Assembly (NCBI RefSeq): GCF_003149245.1
Contig: NZ_QGDL01000007.1
Span: forward strand, 243,218-307,217
Direction: 5' to 3'
DNA: 64,000 bases
From: Faecalicatena orotica
GTDB lineage: Bacteria; Bacillota; Clostridia; Lachnospirales; Lachnospiraceae
In this document: positions 44,014 through 53,076 of the stretch, one piece after another
How the letters are laid out: every line of letters begins with the position of its first letter
Numbering within the stretch: the first letter of the stretch is position 1
Position numbers and translations under genes: made by a program
Notes under the pieces: generated by a model
What the model was told of the DNA's origin: nothing
What the model saw: only the letters and a program-made list of their open reading frames with translations
Database searches by the model: none

Positions 44014-45534
44014 GTGAAGAATTTGCAAGAAGAGCTATTAAAGATGGAAGGGATCTGTAAGGCATTTCCCGGGGTCAGGGCACTGGATGAAGCCGCAATC
44101 ACCGTGAAAAGAGGAGAGATTCATGCATTGATGGGAGAAAACGGTGCAGGCAAGTCAACGCTGATGAAAGTACTAAATGGGCTGCTCACGCCTGACAAGG
44201 GGCATATCTGGTTCAACGGAGAGGAGATCCATGTGGAAAATCCGGCCTCGGCACTGAAAAAAGGAATTGCAATGATCTATCAGGAATTGAATCCCGTAAG
44301 AGACATGACAGTGGCAGAGAACATATTTCTTGGCAGAGAGTTTACAAGGGGAAAGGGCATTTTTGTGGACAGGAAGAAAGGGGAGGAGGAAGCTGAAGTA
44401 CTTTTAAAGAAGTTTGAGCTGGATATCAGGCCCGGTGCAAAGATGAGGGGGCTTTCCCTTGCAAAGATGCAGATGATTGAAATTGTGAAGGCTGTTTCAT
44501 CAGGGGCAAAGCTAATCGTCATGGATGAACCTACCTCTTCACTGACAGATGATGAAATAAGAGTTCTTTTCAAAAAGATTCTGGAGTTAAAAAAGGAACA
44601 GGTTTCGATCGTATACATATCACACCGCATGGAAGAAATATTTGAGATCGCGGACACAGTTACTGTCATGCGGGACGGAAAATATATTGATACAAAGAGA
44701 GTGGGTGAGATTGATAAAAACACCCTGATCCATATGATGGTTGGACGTGAGCTTTCCAATATCTTTCCAAAAGTACCTGTGGAGATTAAAGAACCTGTGT
44801 TAGAAGTGAAACATTTTAATTCCCGGCGTTTTTTTGATATTTCATTTCATGTCAGAAAGGGAGAGATCCTTGGTTTTTACGGATTGGTCGGTGCAGGGAG
44901 AAGCGAGGTATTTAAGAGCATATTCGGTATGGACTCCTATGAAAGCGGTGAGATCATTGTAGACGGAAAGACACGGGATATCAAGAATCCCCATCAGGCA
45001 ATCGAGGCGGGGATTGCGATGGTGACAGAGGACAGGAAAGAGTATGGACTGGTGCTTTGCAGGTCGATCCGGGAAAATATAGCTCTGCCAAATCTGGACA
45101 GGTTTGCAGGAAAGCTGTTTCTTGACGGTCGGAAAGAAGAAAAAGAGTGTAAGGATATTGCAGGGAAGATATCAGTAAAGATGAGCAGTATGAATCAGCT
45201 TGCGGGCAATCTGTCCGGCGGCAACCAGCAGAAGGTTGTGCTTTCCAAATGGCTGATACAAAACCCGAAGATTCTGGTATTGGATGAGCCGACCCGCGGA
45301 ATTGATGTCGGGGCAAAGGCAGAGATTCATTCTCTGATGTGTGAGTTTGCAAAACAAGGAATGGCGATTATTATGATTTCCTCGGAGCTTCCGGAAGTGA
45401 TGGGGATGAGTGACAGGATCATGGTAATGGGAGAAGGCAGGATCAAAGGAGAATTCCGGTATGGTGAATATTCTCAGGATGAGATACTTGCGTGTGCTTT
45501 GGGCGGGAAGGAGTATGTGAATAATGAAGAATAA
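44014..45534 (+). CDS. Sugar ABC transporter ATP-binding protein, RbsA type
   Basis: 506 residues, two fused ATPase domains. First: Walker A GENGAGKST, signature LSLAKMQMIEI (degenerate), Walker B LIVMDEPTSSLTD. Second: LVGAGRSE, LSGGNQQKVVLSKW, LVLDEPTRGIDVG. Typical of CUT2 family importers of monosaccharides and related compounds. GTG 44014 is taken as start; TTG 44023 has the closer GAGGTG. Overlaps the permease gene by 11 bases. Confidence 0.9.
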   Translation: MKNLQEELLKMEGICKAFPGVRALDEAAITVKRGEIHALMGENGAGKSTLMKVLNGLLTPDKGHIWFNGEEIHVENPASALKKGIAMIYQELNPVRDMTVAENIFLGREFTRGKGIFVDRKKGEEEAEVLLKKFELDIRPGAKMRGLSLAKMQMIEIVKAVSSGAKLIVMDEPTSSLTDDEIRVLFKKILELKKEQVSIVYISHRMEEIFEIADTVTVMRDGKYIDTKRVGEIDKNTLIHMMVGRELSNIFPKVPVEIKEPVLEVKHFNSRRFFDISFHVRKGEILGFYGLVGAGRSEVFKSIFGMDSYESGEIIVDGKTRDIKNPHQAIEAGIAMVTEDRKEYGLVLCRSIRENIALPNLDRFAGKLFLDGRKEEKECKDIAGKISVKMSSMNQLAGNLSGGNQQKVVLSKWLIQNPKILVLDEPTRGIDVGAKAEIHSLMCEFAKQGMAIIMISSELPEVMGMSDRIMVMGEGRIKGEFRYGEYSQDEILACALGGKEYVNNEE

Positions 45535-46510
45535 GAAATCGGTACTAAGTAATGAGAATATTGCATTATATGTCAGAAGCTATGCCTTAATGGGCATATT
45601 CCTCCTGATGTGTATCGCATTTGCGATTGCTTCCCCGACATTTTTGACAATGTCCAATATTATAGGAGTTTTCAGGCAGATCTCCACGAACGGCATTCTG
45701 GCAATCGGGATGACACTGGTTATTATCACCGGGGGAATCGACCTTTCTATCGGGCCGCTGGCCGCAATTGCGGGAGTGGTGTCAGCTATGATTCTGGAAA
45801 AATATCCGGATCTGCTGCTGCCGGCTCTGTTATCCGGGATTATTGCTGCGGCAGTAATGAGCATGTGGACAGGACTTCTGGTTGCTAAGATGCGGATTGC
45901 CCCATTCATTGCATCTCTGTCGACGATGTCCATTGCAAAGGGCATTGCGCTTCTGGCTGCGGATGGTGTTCCGCATACGATATCTAATGCTGCCTATATC
46001 AAGATCGGCAACGGATATCTTTGGGACCCGAATAAGACAGGCGGTTTAAGTATCCCGACACCAGTGCTTGTTATTTTTATCGTGGCCGTTGTGATCTGGA
46101 TTGTCTTGAACAAAACAAAATACGGACGCCATATATATGCTGTGGGAGGGAATGAAAATGCTGCGATTGCCTCAGGAATTAATGCAGCGAGGGTCAAATT
46201 CTGTACCTATGTACTAAACGGGCTGTTGTGTGGTATTGCAGGAATCGTGCTCGCCGGGAGAATTACATCCGGACAGCCGACTGCAGCAGCGGGGTATGAG
46301 ATGGATGCGATCACGGCCGTCATAGTAGGCGGGACAAGTATGACAGGCGGTGTTGGCAAGATAGGCGGAACAATAATTGGCGCACTGATAATCGGAGTTC
46401 TCAACAACGGACTGATTCTTATGGGAGTGTCGTCCTACTATCAGCAGATTATCAAGGGTATCATTATTGCCGTCGCAGTGTTACTGGACATGAAAACAAA
46501 GAAGAATTAG
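45524..46510 (+). CDS. Sugar ABC transporter permease, RbsC type
   Basis: 328 residues, about eight to ten transmembrane segments. Typical CUT2 permease features: GGIDLSIGPLAAIAGV, YAVGGNENAAIASGIN, GYEMDAITAVIVGGTSMTGG, GALIIGVLNNGLILMG. Forms the membrane channel with the ATPase before it and the binding lipoprotein after it. Confidence 0.92.
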   Translation: MKNKKSVLSNENIALYVRSYALMGIFLLMCIAFAIASPTFLTMSNIIGVFRQISTNGILAIGMTLVIITGGIDLSIGPLAAIAGVVSAMILEKYPDLLLPALLSGIIAAAVMSMWTGLLVAKMRIAPFIASLSTMSIAKGIALLAADGVPHTISNAAYIKIGNGYLWDPNKTGGLSIPTPVLVIFIVAVVIWIVLNKTKYGRHIYAVGGNENAAIASGINAARVKFCTYVLNGLLCGIAGIVLAGRITSGQPTAAAGYEMDAITAVIVGGTSMTGGVGKIGGTIIGALIIGVLNNGLILMGVSSYYQQIIKGIIIAVAVLLDMKTKKN

Positions 46511-46527
46511 AAAAGGAGAGCCGTGTT

Positions 46528-47544
46528 ATGAAAAAGAGATTATTGAGTCTGCTGCTTTGTGCAGCAATGGTTATGGCAATGCTGGCAGGATGTGGAAATT
46601 CAAAGGATTCCGGAAATGACAGCGTGGATGACAAAGGTACGGACAGTAAAAGTGAGGACGGGCCAGACAGTGGAAAGGTGTATAAGATCGGTGTATCCAC
46701 ACAGGCCTGGAAGTATGAGTTTATTAAAAACATGGTAAATGCACTCAATAAACTGGATGATGATATGGACCAGGTAGAACTTGTCATGGTGGACAGCGAG
46801 GATTCTGTGGAAAAACAGCTCAGTGACGTCGATACAATGATTGCACAGGGTGTAGACGGTATTCTTCTGAACTGCTTAAGCTTTGAAGGAAGTTCATCCG
46901 CAGTGGAGGCATGTAAAAATGCCGGAATTCCTCTGGTCGAGTTTATCTCTTATACGGAAAACGAAGATTACGCCACATTCGTAGGCACAGACGTAAAGTC
47001 CTCCGGTATTATGGCAATGGACCTGATTGCAGATGCGATAGATGAAAAAGGAAAGCTGTTTGAAATTCAGGGCGTTATCGGGCATACGGCACAGATTAAC
47101 AGAGGAGCGGGAATCGCAGAGGAATTGAAAAACTATCCTGACATTGAACTTGTAGAGTCACAGTCAGGAGAATTCTCAAAGGATAAGGCGATGGCTGTAA
47201 CAGAGGCCTGGCTGGCAAAATATCCGGCAGGAGAGATCGATGCGATCGTAGCCCATAACGACCAGATGGCGTTAGGTGCGTTAAACGCGTGTCAGGCAGC
47301 AAACAGGACAGAGATTAAGATTGTCGGGATTGACGGAGATGCTGAAGCACTTCAGGCGGTTATGGACGGGAAAATGGCGGCAACCGTTGTTGATTACTGC
47401 GAGGAAGAGTGCAAGCTTGCCGTAGAAGAGATGGTAAGCATACTGGACGGAAATGCCCCGAAGAAAGAAATACTCGCGGATTATGTACCAGTCAGCACGA
47501 AGGAAGAGGCACAGAAATTCATGGATCTTCGTTCAGGAAACTAA
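46528..47544 (+). CDS. Sugar-binding lipoprotein, RbsB type
   Basis: 338 residues. Signal peptide with lipobox AMLAGC (Cys about residue 23), an acidic Ser/Gly linker, then a periplasmic-binding fold type 1 with YKIGVSTQAWKYEFIKNM, DTMIAQGVDGILLN, AHNDQMALGALNAC and IVGIDGDAEALQAV. It captures the sugar-like substrate for the importer. The substrate is unknown; downstream genes suggest a modified amino sugar or glycopeptide. Confidence 0.9.
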   Translation: MKKRLLSLLLCAAMVMAMLAGCGNSKDSGNDSVDDKGTDSKSEDGPDSGKVYKIGVSTQAWKYEFIKNMVNALNKLDDDMDQVELVMVDSEDSVEKQLSDVDTMIAQGVDGILLNCLSFEGSSSAVEACKNAGIPLVEFISYTENEDYATFVGTDVKSSGIMAMDLIADAIDEKGKLFEIQGVIGHTAQINRGAGIAEELKNYPDIELVESQSGEFSKDKAMAVTEAWLAKYPAGEIDAIVAHNDQMALGALNACQAANRTEIKIVGIDGDAEALQAVMDGKMAATVVDYCEEECKLAVEEMVSILDGNAPKKEILADYVPVSTKEEAQKFMDLRSGN

Positions 47545-47590
47545 AGAAGGTTTTATGACACTCCCAAAGAATCAGTAAAGGAAAAGACAG

Positions 47591-49036
47591 ATGAAAATAC
47601 TGGAAGGTTCGTTTCAATGTGAAGCAAATACGTTTTGCAGACAAAGAACAGAAACAGAAGATTTTGAGGTTTTTACAGGGGATGCGCTGCTTGAAAAGAT
47701 GGCGGCTACCCCGGTATTTTGCGAAGCAGGAGCACAAGTTGTCCCGCTGCTCTATGCAAGTGCCCTGCCGGGCGGGATGGTATCTCGGAAAGCATTTGAG
47801 CATTACCGTACAATTTTCATAGAACTCATACAGAAAAACAGAGACGCAGACGGAATTTACCTGTATCTCCACGGGGCGATGTATGTAGAAGGACTGTGGA
47901 GCGGGGAAGAGCAGCTTGTGAAGTCGATCCGTGAAGTGGTTGGTGACGGGGTCCCGATATCTGTGGCACTTGACTATCATGCCAATCTTTCTGACGGATT
48001 TATTAAAGCTGTCAATGCCATCCAGGGATTTAGGACAGCCCCTCATGTCGACCATGATGATACGGAGAGGCGGGCCGCAAAGTCACTGCTGAAGTGCATC
48101 AAAAGGCACATATGCCCGGCACCGGTATTTGTCCGGGTACCATATTTAGGAGGGGATGCCGCGACAACAGACAAAGAACCATTTGTTACTATCACAAAAT
48201 ATTTACAACATATGGATGCGTCGGAAGAGGTGATATCCTGCGCATTTTTCAACGGACAGCCCTGGTATGATTCCCCATATACAGGAAACTGTGCAGTGGT
48301 TTCCGGTACAGACAGGCAGAAATGTTTTCAAGCGGCAGTAAAGCTCGCAAAGACTTTCTGGGATGGAAAGGAGAATCTTAAGATTGAACAGGCAATGAGC
48401 ACAGATCAGGCAGTGGAAGAGTCACTTCAGAATCAGAAGGGCGTTCTTTTTGTCACAGATTCCGGGGACAATACAACGGCCGGGGCAGACGGGGAGGGAA
48501 CTCTTCTTTTGAGAAAATATCTGGAACAAAACCAGAAAGGCGTCCTGGTCTGCGGGATTCACGCCCGGAAGGCGGTCGATGAGCTTTTGAAATCAGAAGC
48601 AGGCGAAAGCCGGGATATCGTGTTATGCCGTGGACAGTGTGAGAAACAGGAAATAGAAACGCCATGCCGGGTTATTTTGAGAAAAAAAGGAATCGTCTAT
48701 GGCTGGGCAGGAGATGAGGTTGGTGAGGGGGTCTTAGTGAGCTGTGGGAATACGGATATTGTGCTCACAAATGCACGTGCTGCATTTACGACACCGGAAC
48801 ACTTCAAAAAAATGGGCATACGGCCGGAAGACTATCAGGTCGTTGTGATAAAGATGGGATATCTGTTTCCGAAATTAAGGGAAATATCAAACCGTTTTAT
48901 TTTTGCCATGACGCCGGGAATCAGCAGCAATGATTTTACACAGATCGATTATCAGAATCTGAAGAAACGAGTGTATCCGATTAATAACGACATTACATGG
49001 GAAGAGATTATGGAAGAAGCGGAGGTGAGAACATGA
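47591..49036 (+). CDS. M81 family (MlrC-like) metallo-hydrolase
   Basis: 481 residues. N-terminal DUF1485-like domain: EGSFQCEANTFC, GIYLYLHGAMYVEG, VALDYHANLSDGFI, GFRTAPHVDHDDTERRA with metal-ligand candidates D-H-N and H-D-H. C-terminal part: VTDSGDNTTAGADGEGT and FAMTPGISSND. The family includes microcystinase C, which opens peptide products; other members are probably amidohydrolases. The gene follows the ABC importer and ends overlapping the glycosidase gene (ATGA-like). Confidence 0.85.
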   Translation: MKILEGSFQCEANTFCRQRTETEDFEVFTGDALLEKMAATPVFCEAGAQVVPLLYASALPGGMVSRKAFEHYRTIFIELIQKNRDADGIYLYLHGAMYVEGLWSGEEQLVKSIREVVGDGVPISVALDYHANLSDGFIKAVNAIQGFRTAPHVDHDDTERRAAKSLLKCIKRHICPAPVFVRVPYLGGDAATTDKEPFVTITKYLQHMDASEEVISCAFFNGQPWYDSPYTGNCAVVSGTDRQKCFQAAVKLAKTFWDGKENLKIEQAMSTDQAVEESLQNQKGVLFVTDSGDNTTAGADGEGTLLLRKYLEQNQKGVLVCGIHARKAVDELLKSEAGESRDIVLCRGQCEKQEIETPCRVILRKKGIVYGWAGDEVGEGVLVSCGNTDIVLTNARAAFTTPEHFKKMGIRPEDYQVVVIKMGYLFPKLREISNRFIFAMTPGISSNDFTQIDYQNLKKRVYPINNDITWEEIMEEAEVRT

Positions 49037-51156
49037 AACAGATAATCCCGGAAGTAAAGCAGATCAGGAAAAAGAGGGGGTATACAAAATCATTTTCAGG
49101 AGTTTCCTTGTCTGCCGGGGTACCTTTTGGGAAGGAAGCAGAAGAGATTCTACACTTAAAGCTGTGGAATTATGAGGAGCTGGAGTGCGGGCATGATACT
49201 ATCAGGATAATCTTAAGGAATCTGGAAGATGCCAGAAAGCTCCCGGATGTGTGTATGGAGCTTCACGAAATGGAAGGAAGCATACCAGAAGAATCGGCAG
49301 AGCTCTTTTCCAGGCAGGGGTATTTGCTGGATATTACAGAAGACGAGGTGCGGATCTTTACAGATACACAGGAAGGCTTTGCATATGCACTGTCCACGGT
49401 GAAACAGCTGCTAGAAGGCGGTGAGCAGTTTTATCTGCCGCAGATATGTGCAGCAGACTGGCCTTCCATAGAGTACAGAAGCCTGTCCGTGACTTTTGCA
49501 TGGTATGCCGGTTACGGAAGATTCGGCTTTGATATGCAGCTCTGGGGCCTGAAGGAATGGAAACAGTTTTTGGATATCTGTTCTGATTATAAGATGAACC
49601 AGCTCAATATGTGCCTTTACGGTTACTGGCCGTTTCGTATGGAGGGGTATCCGGAAGCAGAACTTCGGGGACTTAAGATGAAGCTGTGGAATCCGGAGAG
49701 TGAAAACTGGGTGGAGGTCGAATATATGCATCCGAATCTTGCGGAAGAGTTCCTGCCGCAGCTGATCGAGTACGGGCATAAGCTTGGGATCCGGTTCTAT
49801 GCGTACATTGGGCTGAACAGCTATAGCGGGGGATACTCGAATGCCCATAAGGAAAAACGGATGAAAATGCAGAAGGACAGCCATTTTATCAATGATTTTG
49901 ACAGTCTGTGCCTTAGTGATGAGGGGACGGTCCAGTATTTAAAGAAGAGTATGAGAAGTATTGTCTCACAGGGATTCGACGGAATTGATTTTGAGGAAAG
50001 CGAGGAGGCATTCTGGTATTGTAACTGTGAAAGGTGCAGGGAAACATTCTGGAAAGGATGCAGTACGCCGGAAGAGACACTCCATGCGGCAAATACCTGG
50101 CTGCTCCAGATTCTTTACGAGGAACTAAAGGCAGCGAAGCCGGATATTACGATTGGAATCCGGGCGTGGAGACAGCCTCCGCTTGTGCGCCCGGAGGAAC
50201 TGATTGCTAAAATGAAGGCAAGTATTCCGGATGATGTCGTATTATTCTGGGCACCGGGACAATATGTTGAGGAGAGTGAGTTTGAGAAGTGGATTCATGC
50301 CTTCGGCAGAGAAAGGATACGTGCAAGAGATACCGAGGCAATTGGATTTGCGGCCGGTCTGGGACGACTGATCCGTCCGCTGAAATGCAATGGGCTGCGC
50401 TGTGAAGAGGAACCAATTACACAGTATATTGACGAGGATATCCGGCAGCATAAGGGGTCTGTCAGGATGCATGCGGCCGGGATCAATGGGTACCTGTTTG
50501 AGTGGTATGGATTTTTTATGGCTTTCTTTGCCCACGCATATTATGGCTGGGGCGGTGAAAAAGAGACAGAGGAATTTTACAGATATGCTTTGGAGACCGT
50601 GTTTGGGGATCTGGCGGATGACATTTATTTCGTTATGACAAACATGTTTACGATACACGAGAGCCAGCTGAACATATTTGAACTGGAATTCCCATTTGCA
50701 AAAAATAAAGTTGAAAAAAGAGATATACCCCGGATTCAGGAGGCTGTCAGGCTTTATCCGGATCTCATGCAGAAGCTGGATCATATTATAGAAGAATTAC
50801 GTTCTGATAAAAGACATTATGAATTTGCACTGCACTTTAAGAAATGGAAAATTTCTGTGATGCGCAGCAGAATCATATATGATATGGCTCTGGAGTCACT
50901 GAAGTTTGAGGAAGCAGAGTCGGAAGAGGAAAAGCAGGACTGCTTAAGGAGAATGTATCTGGATAATGAAAGAGAGTTTGAAATTATCCGTGAAAATTAT
51001 TTTGATGTGAACCCGGTTTTGGAGACGGGAACAGCATCCTGCATGATTCCTTATCATGAACTGAAGAGGTGCATATTAAACAGACTGTACCCTGACAAGA
51101 AACAAGAAAGGCCGGTTTATCTGGGGGTAGAATCTCTGGGATGGATGTGGTTCTAG
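49033..51156 (+). CDS. Putative TIM-barrel glycosidase with GH20/GH67-like N-domain
   Basis: 707 residues, no signal peptide. The N-terminal ~120 residues resemble the GH20b/GH67N accessory fold (GYLLDITEDEVRIFTDTQEG, YALSTVKQLL). A barrel follows with PSIEYRSLSVTFAW, QLNMCLYGYWPFR and FDGIDFEESEEAFWYCNCERC, where acidic residues near 318-323 could be catalytic. No family-specific active site is certain, and the substrate is open. Cytoplasmic location implies imported oligomers. Start ATG 49033 has GAGGTG upstream. Confidence 0.6.
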   Translation: MKQIIPEVKQIRKKRGYTKSFSGVSLSAGVPFGKEAEEILHLKLWNYEELECGHDTIRIILRNLEDARKLPDVCMELHEMEGSIPEESAELFSRQGYLLDITEDEVRIFTDTQEGFAYALSTVKQLLEGGEQFYLPQICAADWPSIEYRSLSVTFAWYAGYGRFGFDMQLWGLKEWKQFLDICSDYKMNQLNMCLYGYWPFRMEGYPEAELRGLKMKLWNPESENWVEVEYMHPNLAEEFLPQLIEYGHKLGIRFYAYIGLNSYSGGYSNAHKEKRMKMQKDSHFINDFDSLCLSDEGTVQYLKKSMRSIVSQGFDGIDFEESEEAFWYCNCERCRETFWKGCSTPEETLHAANTWLLQILYEELKAAKPDITIGIRAWRQPPLVRPEELIAKMKASIPDDVVLFWAPGQYVEESEFEKWIHAFGRERIRARDTEAIGFAAGLGRLIRPLKCNGLRCEEEPITQYIDEDIRQHKGSVRMHAAGINGYLFEWYGFFMAFFAHAYYGWGGEKETEEFYRYALETVFGDLADDIYFVMTNMFTIHESQLNIFELEFPFAKNKVEKRDIPRIQEAVRLYPDLMQKLDHIIEELRSDKRHYEFALHFKKWKISVMRSRIIYDMALESLKFEEAESEEEKQDCLRRMYLDNEREFEIIRENYFDVNPVLETGTASCMIPYHELKRCILNRLYPDKKQERPVYLGVESLGWMWF

Positions 51157-51196
51157 CCGGGGAGAGATACGGTTAAAACAGGGCAGGTGCAAAGTG

Positions 51197-51529
51197 ATGA
51201 AACGAACTGGAATATATTTTGAAGTAAGAGAGAATAAGAGAGAGGCTTATATTCAGGCACATGAAAACATATGGCCTGAAATGCGTGAAGTGCTTAATGA
51301 GGCGGGAATCCGGAATTATTCCATCTGGAATCTGGGAAGGAAGCTATTTGCTTATTATGAGACAGACGATGAAGAAAGGATGCAGGCAGTTCTTGATTCC
51401 AGTAAAGTCTACGCAGACTGGAGGGAAAGGATGGAGGAATTCGTCTATATTGAGGAAACAGCCGGCAGGAAAGAATGGCCGATGGAACTGGTATTTTTTA
51501 ATCAGGGAGAAGAAAAGGAGGTTTTGTAA
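51197..51529 (+). CDS. rhaM: L-rhamnose mutarotase-like protein
   Basis: 110 residues. Matches RhaM: RTGIYFEVRENKREAYIQAH, IWPEMREVLNEAGIRNYSIW, FAYYETDDEERMQAVL and the conserved DWR motif. Interconverts anomers of L-rhamnose or a similar sugar. No rhamnose isomerase or kinase is nearby, so the true substrate may be another sugar released by the preceding glycosidase. Overlaps the following gene start (TAATG). Confidence 0.85.
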   Translation: MKRTGIYFEVRENKREAYIQAHENIWPEMREVLNEAGIRNYSIWNLGRKLFAYYETDDEERMQAVLDSSKVYADWRERMEEFVYIEETAGRKEWPMELVFFNQGEEKEVL

Positions 51530-52704
51530 TGTCATATTTTAATCAGGGAGAAACAGACAGAAGAATGGAAAAGGTCCGCGCGATCTTAGAGGAAGGCGGG
51601 CTTGATGCTGCTTTGATTTATTACGATGAACTGAATATTGCGAACGGGTGGTATGTAACAGGCTGGTGCCCGCAGTTTGAAAAGGGAGCAGTTTTTCTCC
51701 CTGCTAAGGGAGAAGCAATCCTGCTGGGTGGTCCGGAAAGCGAGCCGTTTGCAAAGATGAGCAGTGCAGTGCGGGAAACACGCAATTTTACGGTATTTAT
51801 GGTGCCAGATGAAGAATATCCAAATGCCAGCATTATAGATTTTGAAAAGTTATACGAGGAACTTAACGGAAAAGGAATTTCATTAAAGCGGATTGGCGTC
51901 GTCGGGACGACTGTGATTCCCCATGCCGTTTACACACAGTTTGCAGAAGGGTTCAAAGGCGTGGAACTGGTGGATATCACAGATGAATATGAGGCTCTGC
52001 GTTCCCATAAGTCAGAGTGGGAACTGGATAACGTAAGACAGGCGACGGCACTATCATACCAGGCGTATCTGGAAATGAAGGAATTAGTAAAACCGGGTAC
52101 ATATGAACACGAGATTGCAGCCGCCGGTGAGTATGTATGCCGGAAAAATGGTGCAAACAGCTTTGCATATGCAACGATTGTCGGAAGTGGGGAAAGATCC
52201 AACGCTGTGGTACCGACTGCGATCAACAAGGAATTAAAGGACGGCGAATGGGTCATGCTTGGAATTGCGCCGAGAGTCAATGGTTATGCGGGAACATTTG
52301 GAGAAACGGTGCCCGTATCAGGTACGTATACGGAGGAACAGAAATGGGCGGTTAATGTTTTGAGGAAGGTACTCAGGGCGACGAAGGCCATGCTGAAACC
52401 CGGAGTATCCGGAAAAGAGATTGATGTGCCCGGACGTGAGATCTTTCAGGAGGAAGGGCTCCTTCCCTATCTCGTCTGCCCGTTTGCACATACAATCGGA
52501 CTGATGGAGGCAGAGGCTCCTTTCTACGGCCCGAACTCTGAAGATGTACTGGAACCGGGGATGACGGTATGTGTTGATGTGAGTTTCTTCGGACATCCAA
52601 CACTGCATGGGGCAAGAATCGAAACTGTTTATACAATCACAGAAGATGGATGCAGACCGCTTTGCCCGGAACTGGATGCATGGTTTGAAGAGGATGTAAA
52701 ATAG
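51529..52704 (+). CDS. M24 family (creatinase/Xaa-Pro dipeptidase-like) hydrolase
   Basis: 391 residues. N-terminal creatinase-like domain (YDELNIANGWYVTGWCPQFE) and C-terminal pita-bread fold from about residue 160. Several metal ligands of true M24 peptidases appear changed: the DxxxxxxxxxxD segment reads MLGIAPRVNGYAGTFGETV and lacks the usual first Asp, while HTIGLME and the last Glu (GARIETVYT) remain. It may therefore be a metal-independent creatinase-like hydrolase rather than a peptidase. Good ribosome site AAGGAGG. Confidence 0.8.
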   Translation: MSYFNQGETDRRMEKVRAILEEGGLDAALIYYDELNIANGWYVTGWCPQFEKGAVFLPAKGEAILLGGPESEPFAKMSSAVRETRNFTVFMVPDEEYPNASIIDFEKLYEELNGKGISLKRIGVVGTTVIPHAVYTQFAEGFKGVELVDITDEYEALRSHKSEWELDNVRQATALSYQAYLEMKELVKPGTYEHEIAAAGEYVCRKNGANSFAYATIVGSGERSNAVVPTAINKELKDGEWVMLGIAPRVNGYAGTFGETVPVSGTYTEEQKWAVNVLRKVLRATKAMLKPGVSGKEIDVPGREIFQEEGLLPYLVCPFAHTIGLMEAEAPFYGPNSEDVLEPGMTVCVDVSFFGHPTLHGARIETVYTITEDGCRPLCPELDAWFEEDVK

Positions 52705-52716
52705 GAGGGAATGAAA

Positions 52717-53076
52717 ATGGAGATTGGAAAAAAGACATGGGTGTTTGCTGACGGAGATCTTCCGCCCAGAGGTGAGGAGGAGCCTTTCGGTCACGAGGCT
52801 CTGATGATTGTGAATGCGGGAAAAGAGGATGCCGGGATCAGGCTGGACCTGCTCTTTGAAGCTGAGGAACCAAAAGAAGGGATTCTGCTGAATGTACCGG
52901 CAAAACGTGTCTGCTGTTTTCGTATGGATGAACCACTGGGGGAAGAACAATACCAGATCAGGCCGGGGCAGTTTGCGGTCATTGTAAACAGCAGTGTACC
53001 AGTTGTGGCGGTCTACGGCCGTCTTGACAGAAGGAAAGACATGGCATACTATCCGGTTGCCGGCTACAGTGTTTAG
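52717..53076 (+). CDS. ASRT-like (sensory rhodopsin transducer family) protein
   Basis: 119 residues. Contains WVFADGDLPPRG, HEALMIVNAG, DLLFEAEEPKEG and PVVAVYGRLDRRKD. This matches the small beta-sandwich family named after the Anabaena sensory rhodopsin transducer, where members are often sugar-linked and not associated with rhodopsin. ATG 52717 is chosen because AGGAGG lies eight bases before. It ends directly against the MFS gene (TAGATG). Confidence 0.75.
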   Translation: MEIGKKTWVFADGDLPPRGEEEPFGHEALMIVNAGKEDAGIRLDLLFEAEEPKEGILLNVPAKRVCCFRMDEPLGEEQYQIRPGQFAVIVNSSVPVVAVYGRLDRRKDMAYYPVAGYSV

